Origin: Lineus longissimus
Lineage: Eukaryota; Nemertea; Pilidiophora; Heteronemertea; Lineidae
Length of the DNA stretch: 64,000 bases
Reading direction: 5' to 3'
Assembly: GCF_910592395.1 (NCBI RefSeq)
Contig: NC_088315.1
Coordinates: 14,119,808-14,183,807 of the forward strand
Under the pieces are notes generated by a model, which saw only the letters and a list, made by a program, of their open reading frames with translations, was not told the origin of the DNA and searched no databases. Shown piece by piece: positions 11,826 to 24,370 of this stretch. Numbering within the stretch: position 1 is the stretch's first letter; each line of letters starts with the position of its first letter. The position numbers were made by a program, and so were the translations under genes.

Positions 11826-14800
11826 CTAGATATATCGTAGAAGTATAGCAGAAAAGATGATGCCCAGCAACTGAAGAAAAAAGAAAAGTTTCATTATAGA
11901 TACCATGTAAAACACGAGGCAAAACACTGATGAGAAATAACCATCAAATTCAACATAATAACATGCTTAACCCTTTAGATCCTGGACTATTTTTATGTGC
12001 TCCCTGTATTTCCATGGAGCAGCAATTTCTACCAAAATGACTCCTCAAAGCACCCCTGTACAAGTCAGTCACTTAATGTCTAAATTACTTCATCAATATA
12101 TCCCTAAGGCCGAAAACCGGCCTTTGTTTCAGAGCTTAAACATAGATGGCGACGGTGTCGCTCGAGAATAGGTACGTACTGGCGGCCGGTTAGGAGCCGT
12201 TGAAGGATATATAGAAGAAAGTCTGTGGTCGGATATCGGCCGGTTAGGATCTAAAGGAATTAACACACAGGACAAAACATCGATGATCTCACCTGCGGAG
12301 AGACTTCACTTTCATACAGAAGAGTCTGCATGCAAACCTACCACAATCGCATTTATCAAGATACAGAACCTTGCGGAAGATAGTTTCCAGCATGTTTTGT
12401 GTGAACAACTCGTTGAATTCTAGGTGTAATAGAATTGATGCCCAACTGTTGGGTCTTTGTCGGACGAAACTCAAAGCCCACCCTTAACCTTGGACCAAAG
12501 GGCCTCACGTTTGGGCCTACACGTACACTCCACCCTCCTGGTCTCCATTTTAGTACAGAGAGCAGCGAGTGCGGTATTTATTCCTTAACCGTATCATAAA
12601 TAAAACATGGTCAATGAACTCATCTTTCCCTTTAACAAAACTTGTTTACTGGTATTGTCCAGAGTGATGCTGCCCTCTGAGACAGTTATTACTCACTCAA
12701 GATTGTGGTAGTTGGCCTACTGAGCATGATGATAAACATGAGGAGGACTTACCAAGATCAGTGCTACCCCAAAGCCAAGACCGAGTAGAATAGCAGCATG
12801 TTTTGCCAAGAATTCATAACCTTTGTCATAACAACCCTAAAACAGAGAAATAAACTTGATAATCAATGTCAGAAGGCCAAGGAACAATTCAGGAATGTAC
12901 AAATGATAGTGGGGGCCTTTCTACAGATTTTTAATTTTGAGATTAATTTTGGTTTCTATTAAAAATTTTCATGTTAATAGATGTACAATTCTACACTAAG
13001 GCACTTGTCCGAGCTACCACATGTACCAGGTGTGGCATAGTGTAAAATGTTTCAAATTTCTCAAAAATGTGTAATGATAGGCAGCTGTGTTTACAACCGA
13101 ACTTCAAATAAAAATATTAAGAAAGGGATTATATGAGCACAAGCAAGAGAGCAATTGATTCACTGTCTATTAAACTATGAGCATTGTGCTCAGATCTTTC
13201 AAGAAACTAGGTGAATACTGAATGGGTGCACAGTACTTACATCATAGTATAAAGCATCATTGAACCCTCCTATCATAGTCCCAGGTGGCATCAGTCGCGT
13301 AGTTTGACACTGGTTGAGATCAACATAGTTGCCACGATAGTCTCGTTTACAACAGGAAGCAGGAACAAACTTATAACCTGGACTCACACCTGTAAATATT
13401 AAGAAAACACCTTTTACTTTTAGAGTCTCTCAGAGGATTAGAGCAGAGCTAGGGGAATGATGAGAACTGCCATTTTAGGAAGCCCAATCATGCTCACCTG
13501 TGGTCAAGAGTACCCTTCCAATTATAGCTCAGTCAACTGTTAAAGTGATTATATTCAAGGTTGGTGGTCAACCATTACTTCTCCTCATTGTCATGTTTGT
13601 TGTGTCTACTCTTTGCATAGGATTACATTCCTCTCTTCACATTACTACTTTGCATACAGCACCTCCATTACTAGAAGTGGGTCAAGTCAAAACAAAAGCT
13701 CATTAAAATTTCAGCTAGTTATTCAATCAGCTTAAATGTCCTACATTATTCTAGTAATACACCAATAACCATGGACAATCATTGCAGAATCTCCCTCTCC
13801 CTCAGCCATGTCAGCATATCGTAAGAGATTCTTACAGGAAGCAGGAATTTGGTTGATTATGTTTTTTGTGTTCCCGGACCTTCTTCAAAACGCGCTGTAA
13901 ACTATGTCTGTGAAATGCCTAGCTATATGTAGGACTACTCACTGTTGAGCCCTGGGTTTGCATCTTTGACCCACTTGGTCTGGTTGTAGAGACCCCATCC
14001 TTCCTTGTCCACTCCACAACAGAACAGCTGCAAATTGTAGAACCAGGATGCATATAAATATAAGTGATGACCACTCAAAGCAGAAAGCCAGATGCGGCAG
14101 AAGACTTTCACCTACGCTCATGACCAATTCAAGCTCTGCGTTAATGAGTAATGAAATATGTTGCATGGTCCATGGACCATGTCATTCCATTCCTTTGTCA
14201 TTCTATCTATGCAATACCCCAATATTTAAATTTTCACCATTGATCGATGTGACTATGAAAAATGTGTCTAATCAGGAACCTGTATTATGTGCCCTCTCTG
14301 GATTAAACATGCCATAAAAATTTGGTGATATTCGGACCAATCATCAAAGAGCTGCACTACAGCATTTTTGTTTTTTCATTTTTTGCTCCTTCATTGTCCT
14401 TGGAGGCCAACCCAAGAATCAGATCGGACCCGCAACGAAATCTAGCCTAGAACTTAAAATACCCACATGTAACATAACATTTAAGTACAAAGTTTTTAAA
14501 AGTTCAAGTTCATAGTCTCATTGGTAACGAAATGTTGATTTCAAGGTACTATATACTTCCAAGCTCTTCACAGTCTTTTGAATTCGTTTTAAAAGCCTTA
14601 GTTAAAAAACCTTAAAGCTACAGTACATGTACCTTACCCTGAGAGTAATAAGTTTGGACAGACCAGTCAATGAGAATGACCACAACTTACCCTGCTCTGA
14701 GCCAGATCCCACGCATCTGTCACAACCTGCGAGTAATCATCACCATACCAGTCAACCAGTGTCCGCTTCATTCCAGACTTCATGGTTTCACCCATCTGAA

Positions 14801-17800
14801 ATAATAACCACTCATGAAGTAAGAAAGGATATTGCTAGAGTGAATCAGTGAAAACAAATCAAGGCACTTTTGACACAGTACCCCAAAGCAGCATATTGTC
14901 CTTTGCCAAGCTCCGCCATTAACCACCTGCAGGAAACTTTGGTGGACTTGTTCAAAAATACTTCATTATCAACTGACAACTTCAAGATACGGACTATGAC
15001 TATTCCCAGGCATTATCTTACAACCACATCATCAAAGCTGTCCATTGAAGCATATCGCAAGGCCAGGAACAACAGGTCTAAAAGCTCAACAAGTGCTAGC
15101 TTATTCAAATTATAAAGCACAATTTTTGAGACGCCAGTGTCGAGGTTGACCATCATCAGTGGCAGTGCAGGTACATCTTAGACTTCTTCCACAAAAAACA
15201 CTACAACTTAAAAGAATTGAGAGCAGTAGTCTCAGCCATTGCTAATTTCATAACTGGTTGCATTTTAATGAAATCAGAATGAGGACTTTATAATTATAAC
15301 CCTCTTGCTAACGAGCCAAATCCAATACATAATCTCTGCCCCTAAACCCGGACTTTTCCGTCTTATGCAGGTGTTGAGAAATGTCAACCTCAAATTGTCT
15401 AAATGTCTGCAGGAACATGACTATAGTCTATACGAAGGAATATAGCACATCAATTCAAAACAATGAGTCTTGCACAGCGCACATAAGAAGAACAATGTAA
15501 AGCCAATTGGCAAGTGTGGTAGCAAGAGGGTTAAATACATAGAAAAGAAAGGGGTACATCTAGTCAACACACAAAGCACTGAAAAATATGTCATGCACAC
15601 GACAACGACCAGAAATATTTTCATGCTAACCAGATCGACAGTGTTCTCCAACTTCATCTATCTCTTGATACTCACAACAACCTACTATAAGTGCAGTTCT
15701 TTTGATGAGAAAATGTTATGAAATGAGAGCTATCATTTTTTATCAATATTTCAAGAGCTCAAGAATTGTTGACTTAGAATACCAATACCATCATACTAAT
15801 CCTTTCAAACTGGTGGTTTTTTAAATACTGAATAAATTTTCTGAGTTTTCTGAAAAGAGCCTTCGGGTATGTATTCAATTCAACAAACAAACAATGCCAA
15901 AGTGAATCTTGTGTAAAGATATGATGGACCCATAATGACTGATAATTCCAAAATCTGTTGAAATTTACAACCCCCAGTTGCAAATAATGTAGTTTGATCG
16001 CATTCCAAATAAAAATCCATTGAACAATTACACTTATTATTTGGGGGCCGTAATCGGGCAAGCTGTAAACTCGTTGCCCTTATTCCTACGGCATACTGAA
16101 ACTCTAGTCTAAGCAACAAATTCAAGCTTAACGTTTTGAAAGCATATTGAACACTTCATGCAGCACATAATCAGTGTCGGCAGACAAAAGCTAAACAAAA
16201 TCAGCAAACAAGAAACAAATAACAGGGTTCTGTCATTGGTAGCCTGGTAGCTAAGAGTTAGATTATGTCACACAAAGTCACTGATAGGGGTCACTCCTAC
16301 TGTACTATTATATCCCATATATTCACACTTGATTGTATGACGAACATAATTATTGCTGTCTGTGCATACTAGTCACCCCAACACTACCAATTTCAACCCA
16401 GGTCATGCCTACAACTCCCCTTTTACGAGACCAAAACTATTGGCTGAAAACAATGATTCCTTTGTTTTGGGAATGCGTGGAACTGCTGGGATTACATGGT
16501 ACATCTACATGTACATGGTGTGTGGTATCTTTTTGCTATATTTAAGGTTATGGATCAGGATAAGTTTATCAGCTGAAAGATCTTCGCAGGGCTGGTTGGC
16601 AGAGCATCTTGTTGTTTTTTTGCCCCAACATTTTTTTCACAGATTGCGAACGCATTTCTAACAGCAGGGTGCTGCTTCAGACTGAGCCTTGCTTTTTCAG
16701 ATTGCTAGCTGAAACAATGAGGATAATGATTTTTTTCCACAGCACGAGTTCCAAGAGGACTTGGGACCCTGGCACGAGGACCCATGCTTTCCTTTGAAGT
16801 GTGACTCAAATAACTAAAACTCTTTGGAGTTGGATTGGGTTAAAACGGTTGCACTTGCAGGGTGGGAGGGAATAGGTTTGATTCCTGAAGGAGTCTTGTG
16901 TCCTTATCCAATCCTAATGGAGGGACAGAACCCCGAGGCAAAAGTATCTAAAAACACAGAAATGATAAAAACCTAAGTAACCCTACCATCTGGTGTGAAC
17001 AGAAAATGCAGAAAAATTAATATTCTAGAGTGATTGTATAAAAGTAAATGAAATCATGAAGAGCAATAATGTCCCTACCATAAGCTGATAGTTAAAATGG
17101 AAAGAAAACATTTGAAATTGTGTTACAAATTCAACAGGCAAGTTTGTTAAAATACCACCTATAAAAATATTACACTTGTCCATGCTGTCAGTCATGGTAC
17201 TTTTAAATCAATGACTTCAAAATAACTGAAATTCTAATTGTTCATTTTTGGAACTTGTTGTAGTCAATCGAAGAGTATCTAAGGCCATTTCACTTGTAGT
17301 TGTAAGTAGAGGATTACTATCTTACGTGCCTCACTGCGTGATTAAAAAGTCAAGTAAAAAAATGCTTCTTCTCACACTATCGATGCATCAAACTATTTCT
17401 ACAACATAATCTTTTCAATAGTTTCAAAAATGACAATTATTCTGAAAATATTTTTGACTTGACCAAAGTTTAGACTTGTAATAGCATGTTGCTGGAGTGT
17501 AAGCTCCTGCCAAAGGCCACATCCTACATACCTGATCCCTGAATGCGACTGCAACCGCACCGGCCACCACTAGTGCTAGGAAGAGGAAGATTAAGAAGAG
17601 CAAAAACTGAAATAGAAAATACACCAGGGATATAAGTCAACGAGATACAACTCAATTACATAGAATAACATGTCAGTAGTAAACAAGGAAATCATAATTG
17701 GTCATTGTTTCATGAAATTGCAACTTTGGATGATATTTTTTTTATTTCAGTGTTTTGACAACCTGGCATTTCAATTTTTTCCTGCCATATATATACGAAA

Positions 17801-19338
17801 TCTTAAAAAGGAAGATAATAGTATCACACTTCTTAGGCTTTCACTATCGACCCATTGTTGCAAAGTTAAGAGTCAGATTTGACCAAAATTCAGTGTCCGA
17901 GGTCACCTGACTGAGAGTGAGAGGGTCCTGTATTCTGATTTGAACTTTTATAGTCCTAGTGGTCAAGACTAAGAGCCAGTTTTAATAAGAATCAGGCGGA
18001 TTTCTATTCGAGGGTGATATGTTGCCTGAAAATGTTTTTGGTAAAAGGCCTTGTATAGAAAAATTCCAAAATTCCAGGTCCCTATTAGGGCCTCTAGAAT
18101 GATCACTGTTTTGAGGGTCAAAATCAAGTTGAAAATCTCAATGAGCCAGTCACTGCCCAGCTCCTTCAGCCATATAGACTGACATCAATCAATAACAAGC
18201 TGGGCAGTCACTGGTGCATTGAGGTATTTCAACTTCAAAAGGTATTTTTAAAGAAGGCCAATTTTGACCTTCAAAATAGTGATAATTCTCGAGAAAAAAA
18301 ATGTTGGTTTTAGAGACCTGGAATTTCGAGATTTTGCTATATACCCATAGGCCTTTCATCCAAAACAATTTCAGCCAAATTTGAGACGGTCATATATCAC
18401 CCTCCCCCCCGTCTGAATCTTATACAATAACTGGCCCGAAACATGCCACTGTTGAAATAGGATAGAAACACTGCAGTACTGGAGACTCCCCTACGGTGTC
18501 GTGAGCCAACAATAATCTTTGGTTTCGAATCCGATATCATTAAAAAGAATACCTACCACAACAACTAGGCATTTATTTTCAGTTCTGGCTCCACAACATC
18601 CAAAGAATGCAATGACGATGATGATGATTCCAGAGCCAATACAAAGATAAGCAGCTGAGGCAAACAACTCGGCACGGAGCAGACTTGATAGGAAGTTTCT
18701 GTCGACGGATATCCAGATTCCTACGCCAAGCAGAGTCAGACCACATAACTGAAAAGAAAAGGATGAATTTGGTAAATTAAGATTTTTCAAAATCTGACCT
18801 GCAGTTGCACCGATTTACCAGCAGTCAATTCTGACATTCCAACATTTTGAAGTTTAGAAAGTAGAACATTGTCACCCAACATTTATGTTTCCAGCAACAA
18901 CTGGTGCTACTGCTATGCGTTGGAAACATACAGCCATTTGTGTAGCTTAGCAAATCCACACTTATTCTGCTTGATCATGAACATGTTAGCTGTCGTAGTT
19001 ACTGCAGCCAATCAATCAGATTCTTTCAAACCTTGCAAATATATCAGTTGTAACTATTGAAGAAAATAGATACCATGTTGATGTTCTCCATGTTGTGGCT
19101 TTACAACCCTACTTGGGGTCGCAATGTCGTCAGATCGTCGCCGAACACAAAAGTTACGACTTGTGACGGGTCAGTACGTCGCATTGATTTCAAATCTGTC
19201 AACTCGACGTGAAGGTAGATGACATGGTCCAGTAATGTTGATACTTACAACAAAAAACAGATTAAAGATGAACACGGCCCATTTAGTGAAGAAGCCACAT
19301 CCTTCTTCAGTCTCACTCTTGCCCTTTTCTGTCGCCAT
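11826..19338 (-). CDS. Tetraspanin, complete eight-exon gene (274 aa)
   Basis: Tetraspanins are four-pass membrane proteins that organise integrins and other partners in membrane microdomains. Exons read from the minus strand: 19338-19249, 18748-18557, 17606-17532, 14795-14691, 14027-13943, 13389-13241, 12836-12753 and 11870-11826. All have AG/GT borders and compatible phases. They give 274 codons and a TAG stop. TM1 is about residues 18-42, TM2 57-80, TM3 90-115 and TM4 240-267. The large extracellular loop holds CCG (157-159), PASCC (C195, C196), C210 and C234, which makes six cysteines, and an NQT glycosylation site at N169. GCCGA follows TM2. The start is MATEKGK at 19338: an in-frame Met lies farther upstream, but this N-terminus has the usual length. 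The six-cysteine loop with PxSCC fits the CD151-like group. The closest paralog cannot be fixed by eye. Confidence 0.93.
16240..16410 (+). repeat. Diverged MITE copy in a tetraspanin intron
   Basis: It shares 'tcacacaaagtcactgatag', 'gtatgacgaa' and 'actagtcacccca' with the MITE family at 1976-2420 and 38491-38717, in the same order. Both ends are too diverged to place a target duplication. Confidence 0.5.
17974..18436. mobile_element. ~460-bp foldback element in tetraspanin intron 2
   Basis: The two halves are diverged inverted repeats. On the left are 'gccagttttaataaga', 'gagggtgatatgttg', 'aattccaggtccct' and 'agtcactgcccagct'. On the right, in reverse order and complement, are 'agctgggcagtcact', 'agacctggaatttcg', 'catatatcaccctcc' and 'cttatacaataactggcc'. 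The loop is only about 40 bp near 18170-18205. It sits wholly inside the intron between exons 2 and 3, so it does not affect the coding sequence. No open frame is associated. Confidence 0.7.
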
Positions 19339-19479
19339 GTTCTTTTTCTTGTTTCTAAAATGTATAAAAATAGCATTGCAGTATATGTAGGTCAAATGAC
19401 GCCATGATGACTTTCTGCCATGATACCCAACTCATGAGTAATAATGAGAAATTCATTTCAACTTTCATTTTTAGACAAT

Positions 19480-19597
19480 GGGCGATATGAATAAAGACTA
19501 GCAAATGCTTTTACTTCAATTCTGTACAGAAAGGCCTAGTGTAAATGTACATAAAGTTTTAGATAAAAGCATTTGCTAGTCTTTATTCATATCACCC
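19480..19597. mobile_element. 118-bp MITE with ~34-bp terminal inverted repeats, copy 1
   Basis: It begins 'gggcgatatgaataaagact' followed by 'agcaaatgctttta' and ends with the near-perfect complement. The loop carries 'cttcaattctgtacagaaag'. A second copy is at 36742-36858. It lies just upstream of the tetraspanin start codon, in the putative promoter region of that gene. I see no clear target duplication for this copy. Confidence 0.8.
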
Positions 19598-19599
19598 AC

Positions 19600-20792
19600 T
19601 GGCCCTGCTTGGCCTCTTGCCTGTCTCATCGTTCGGTGGTGCATTTAGTAGTTGAGTATTCTAAAACACCTGGATTTAGAATGAACGGCACTTTACAACA
19701 TATGCACTGTGCAGACAAAGCCTCGTGTTGAATTCAGCGGTTATGGTTTGGCAAACATAACTGCTTGGCCAAAAGATGTGGTGCAAAATGTGGAAGCAGT
19801 CAACAAGCTTTTTTTGAAGACCACATTGTTCGTCATTTGATTTGAAGTTGAAATGTTAAAGAATAGAAATTGATAGGCCTACCTCACTGTCGGTATTGAT
19901 GGTCTCACCAAAACCTCACCCCAGGTGGAGCTAAAATGTTGTTCAAAACCTTTGCGATTCAATATTTGTATTTGACCATAACAGTTGACAGCATTACCCA
20001 CGAGCTCGCACCCAGGTGGAAGGTGAATGAAATGGAACACTGGTTGGTATGATAGAATTATGCCATCAGCCTGTAGATGAGATCCTTTGACTTTGTTGAT
20101 GTGACCTGTATCATCGAAAACTACAAGTCACAAGCGAGATAGGCCTATTGGCATTGCCCAGGGCCAGGGGAAAAAAAAGAACTGAATTCACTTCATAATC
20201 ATACCACACCCCACACTGTACTGTATACCATACATTAACAACTACACTACAGCATGACAGTCAACATGGTCTACGCAGTGTAAACATGATTCAGTACGGG
20301 TACTAATACTATACGGAATACAAATGCATTGGATTCACTCATTGCATGACCTAGTTAGTTTGTCAACTTCAGCAAGCCAATTTATGAGGTAAAACTACCA
20401 TTTAAAAGAAATATCATAAGAGTTGTCATAACTTAATTATTTGAACAAACCATTTACCAATTTCAGTATCAGAAATATTGCTTGAGTAGATGGATAATTT
20501 GAAAAACAATTACAACTTTCCAACCAAACCGGTTCAGGTGTGGCGTCGAGAAAATTGTGTGTATTGTAACGAAGGTGCTGATTGGTTCATTGGCTATCGA
20601 GGCTTCAACAAATTGGTTTCCCACGCCACCGCTGAGACAAGGCGGTGTTGGTCCATGTGGTCGTGTCACGAATGTTGGTACAGCTGTAACCGCCATAAAA
20701 CGTAAATATACCGGTAATAGGCGTGGCGTAGGGGCCTATGTCAGTTCGCATACTGTTCTTTGGTCAAATTGAATGAAAATCACAAATCATTT
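19600..20792. promoter_or_regulatory. Spacer between divergent genes
   Basis: About 1.4 kb separates the tetraspanin start (minus, 19338) from the first ATG of the plus-strand exon at 20793, a head-to-head arrangement. No coding sequence is recognised in it and I can place no TATA box or initiator with confidence. Calling it a shared regulatory region is inference from position. Confidence 0.3.
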
Positions 20793-21460
20793 ATGGCAGC
20801 CCAGTTCTGTGAGGAGCAAAAACAGTTTGATGCACATGATGTAGAACCCGAACTGGCTGAAGGACTGGCAGTGGGGAATAGGCCTAGGCCTACCCCTCCA
20901 ATCAGTCCAACTCCAAAGCCTTTGAGATTGGAACTAAGGCATAGCAGTTCATGGGAGGGTACGGATGCTGAAAACATTGGTATATATTACCATGGTCCAA
21001 TGGATCGTGTGGAGTGGCAAGCGATACTGAAGCAAAAAATCATGTTGACTGGTTATTGGGCCGAGTTCTATGATGATACTTGGCAGTCGGTGGTCGAAAC
21101 TTACTGCGACATGATGGATGACATGTACTGTCATGAACATTCATCTGTTGAGCAAATACTGGGGATTTTGGCAAGTAAACCACCTAAACTCCAACTTGTC
21201 CCGGGTTCAGACTCCGTCACAACAAAGACACTGCGAGATGACGAGGATGATGATGATGATGATGATGATGAAGGGGATGTCGATGGTGGCAGCAGACTTT
21301 ACTACAGGATAGCAAAAAAGATGAAAAAGGAACTGGACTCGGACATCAATCTTGACAAAGAGAAGACATCCTTAATCAAGAAACAGTGTGATGCGCTGAA
21401 AAAATCCATTTCAAAACTGACAATTAAAAAGGCACACGTCAAAAACCATAAAGTAGATAT
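20793..21460 (+). CDS. Unrecognised protein, probable 5' exon (222 codons)
   Basis: I do not recognise this family. The frame opens upstream at 20760, but ATG at 20793 (followed by G) has the better start context. What can be seen: an acidic N-terminus, a proline stretch (PRPTPPISPTPKP, about residues 31-43), a Trp/Tyr-rich central segment with GYWAEFYDDTW and CDMMDDMYCHEH, an acidic run of Asp encoded by a (GAT)n microsatellite near 21245-21270, and a Lys-rich, probably coiled-coil end. A perfect GTAAGT donor begins at 21461, exactly where the frame would otherwise stop (TAA at 21462-21464). A spliced exon ending in phase 2 at 21460 is therefore at least as likely as a single-exon protein. 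I found no downstream exon. Confidence 0.45.
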
Positions 21461-21780
21461 GTAAGTAGCCTACAGTCATCAGTCGTGGACGTCAGTCGTC
21501 ACTATTTCTGAAGAAGAGGCTTTCCGTAGGGGCTCGGCCGATTTTGTGGGGTCTTCTGCTCGATTGAAAAAGGGCAGAACTGAGCATGTGTCACTGTCAG
21601 TGTGGGGGGGGGGGGGGGATCTTAAATTGGTAGTCTATAGTAATTTATCAGCTATAGCCTAGGATGTGTTATGCAAGACAATAACCTGTGTGGGGATACC
21701 TTTGGTTTATTGGGGAAATTTCAATTTTTTCAGGAAAAAAATCATTTTTACTTAGGTGGGGGCAGTGCCAGTGGGGGCTA

Positions 21781-22698
21781 TGGCACGCCAAAGCGGAATT
21801 ATTTCAACCCTGAAAAAATATTAGCAACTGCAAATTTCTTGGCAACAGAGAAGAAATACTATTTAAACTTACAAAAATATACCCGACAATCTTTTAAAAA
21901 AGATAAATTTTTTTAGACTCATGTCAACATTTTGAAAAAACAAGCCAACAATTTTTTTTTCGTGATACTTCGAAAAATTCGTTTACATTTTTTTCTTCTC
22001 TTAAAAATATTTTCCACGCAATTTTTTAAAAAAAATCTTGACAAAATTTTACTGCAACATTTATTTTCGTTCAAGATTTTTTTCTTGGCAACTTTTTTTT
22101 CGTTCAACATTTTTTCCGTTCAACAACGAGCGCCACCTATGAACTGCTAATAGAACTCGCACGCAGGGACGAGGTAAAGCTGGGAAGATCTCCGCAGTTC
22201 TCTCAGCAAATCTTCGAAATCGCTAGCATTCGCTAGCAAATTTAAATTGTTTGTCATGATTGTAGGGGTTTAACTTATGTAATTTAATGACAGTAAAAAT
22301 CTGACACTGACACATTCATGACGAGTGACAACCACGTGCGTAAGATATTCGTGTAAAGAAACATGCCAGAAGTACCCCGTAGCTAAACCTCGTCTCGAGG
22401 GGATATAGTTCAATTAGTTGTTCACAGGTGGCGCTCGTTGTTGGACGAAAAAATTGTTGACGAAAAAAAATGTTGCAAGAAAAAAATCTTGAACAAAAAT
22501 AAATGTTGCTGTAAAATTTTGTCAACATTTAAAAAAAAATGTTGGCTTGTTTTCTCAAAATGTCTGATCTTTTTTTAAAATAATGCTTATATTTTGTACA
22601 GGGTTGAAATAATTCCGCTAATGTTGGCTTGTTTTCTGAAAATGTTGGATCGTTTTTAAAATGTTGCAGGGTTGAAATAATTCCGCTTTGGCGTGCCA
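21781..22698. mobile_element. 918-bp foldback element flanked by TA
   Basis: It starts TGGCACGCCAAAGCGGAATT and ends with the exact complement. Each terminus is bordered by TA (21779-21780 and 22699-22700), and 'gggggc' lies outside both. The outer arm includes 'attatttcaaccctg' / 'cagggttgaaataat'. Inner arms are A/T-rich strings of short repeats such as 'ttgttgacgaaaaaa' and 'gagcgccacct' / 'aggtggcgctc'. An extra partial duplication of the right terminus ('gggttgaaataattccgct') lies near 22602-22620. TA flanks suggest a Tc1/mariner- or PIF-type mover (inference). Open frames inside are by-products of homopolymer runs. Confidence 0.8.
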
Positions 22699-22817
22699 TA
22701 GGGGGCAGTGGGTAATAATGTAAATTTTGTTCTGGTTTCCAATTGTTTACCAACTGATTGCGTTTTCTATCATTCAAATACATCCAGAATACAGCATGCA
22801 AAAGAAAAATTGCACGA

Positions 22818-23313
22818 GGCCAAAAAAGTTAATGTTATGTTTCTCGGTTCCGCCCGCGTCAATTCCAACCCGCACGTCAGTATCTTTTTATTTTCCTATT
22901 CAGTAGCCAAGCAGACGATATCCTACACCTGAGGCTGAGGGCTACATGGCGTTTATTTGAACTACCACATATTATACGCATATACTCATCATTGGAATTT
23001 CCCACAGGCGTGCATTGATTTGTATTGTATACACTGTTCAGCATTGTTTGGCCACACGCCGCTATGGGTGTAAGTAGGGACACGCCACGTGAGCATTTCA
23101 TTGTATTGATACGACAATGTCACGGCAGCTAATTTCTGTTGCCATATCGTTTGGTACCCAAAATTCTCCTACCGTATGGAATGGTATTGTGGATATCGCC
23201 AAAGTAGCTTACTAAAAGTGATAAAAATTATCACTGAAAAAAAACCCCTGCATGACCGCATCCATTTTCAGTTGACCATGAAACCAGAAACATAACATAA
23301 ACTTTTTTCGGCC
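22818..23313. mobile_element. ~496-bp MITE with ~32-bp terminal inverted repeats
   Basis: The left end is 'ggccaaaaaagttaatgtta' plus 'tgtttct'. The right end 'agaaacataacataaac' plus 'ttttttcggcc' is its near-complement. The body includes 'cagtatctttttatttt', 'gcgtgcattg', 'tcacggcagctaatttctgt' and the small palindrome 'gtgataaaaattatcac'. Partial copies are at 23795-23985 (left half) and 28345-28536 (right half). There is no coding capacity. Confidence 0.75.
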
Positions 23314-23794
23314 TTATATACTAATTTGTTTACAAAAATCCAATTTTCCTCTTTTAAAATTTTTTTTTGTTCTGAAATATGCACAATTACCATAGCAATC
23401 AATATGTTTTTGACCATTTACCTAATGGTAATTGCCCCGTTGGAGGTTTTCTTTGAATAAATCACTTGAAATAGAGTCACAGAATATGTTAATTATGTCA
23501 CATGACCTAATTTGCATAAATTTGCATATGTATTTTCCTAATTAGAAATCAAAGTTTAGTTAATTGGTTATTAGTTGCAACTGATTAACTTGTCTTTATC
23601 TCATCTGCTTACGGAGCACCAGACTTGAGAAAAAAAGCTCCAAAAATCCCTTAATTTTGCTCTACACTAGGACTGGCACATAGCTGCAGTTACGAAAGGG
23701 TTAAGAAGTCCAGTTTTGAGTGAAATTTGACTCTCCAAAACAGTGACTATTCCAACCATGCCAAAAGGCCATAGCAAAAATACTGTTTGGATTA

Positions 23795-23985
23795 GGCAAA
23801 AAAGGTAATTACTAATGTCATGTTTCTGGTTTCTGCCCGCTTCAATACCAACCCCCACGCGTCAGTATCTTTTTATTTTCCCATTCAGTAGCCAGCAGCC
23901 TGTACCTGAGTGCCACGTGGTGTTTATTTGAACTACCCTATTGCATGACTCATCGTTGGAATTTCCCTCAGGCGTGCATTGTTTT
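23795..23985 (+). mobile_element. Left-half copy of the 22818-23313 MITE
   Basis: It repeats 'atgtcatgtttctggtttc', 'cgtcagtatctttttatttt', 'tgtttatttgaactaccc' and 'caggcgtgcattg' in the same order as the full copy. It ends where a composite repeat begins ('tttttagctcacctagaata'). Confidence 0.7.
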
Positions 23986-24370
23986 TAGCTCACCTAGAAT
24001 AGATGGGGAGCTTAAGTGGCGTCCGCCGTCGTCCGTTAGCAGAGCATGTTTCGTCACCGCTCAGGCTAGAGAGCTAAAACTTTGTGTGATGGTAGCTTTG
24101 GGCAACATGCTCAGACATATTTTTAGCTCAGCTGACAAAGTCAGCGGAGCTAGTCAAATAGCTAATTGATTGGTGTTTGTCCTTCCATCCTGCCATCCAT
24201 CTAGCCATGTTGGGCATTTTGTAACCGTACAGCCGAGGCACTTCAAATATGGTTTTGTATATAAACACCGCAGAAAATGTTGCTTACAGAAAAAAATTTG
24301 GGCGATTCGACTCAAATTCAGCTCCCCAGGGGGCAAAAGGCGTAAATGAAAAAACAATTTTTTGACGCTC
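23984..24370 (+). repeat. Two composite-repeat heads in tandem
   Basis: Two heads are visible. 'ttagctcacctagaatagat' at 23986 is followed by the 'gtccgccgtcgtccgtta' block. 'ttttagctcagctgacaaag' at about 24120 has its own 'cttccatcctgccatccatc' block. The second resembles the head at 28838. A CTCF-like core variant 'ccccagggggcaaa' is at about 24326. Confidence 0.7.

Noticed and set aside
16353-16797. Overlapping plus-strand frames of 62-102 codons in a tetraspanin intron
   Set aside because: No family features; part of the sequence is a diverged MITE.
21932-22801. Lys/Phe/Asn-rich frames on both strands
   Set aside because: They are translations of A/T homopolymers in the foldback element at 21781-22698.
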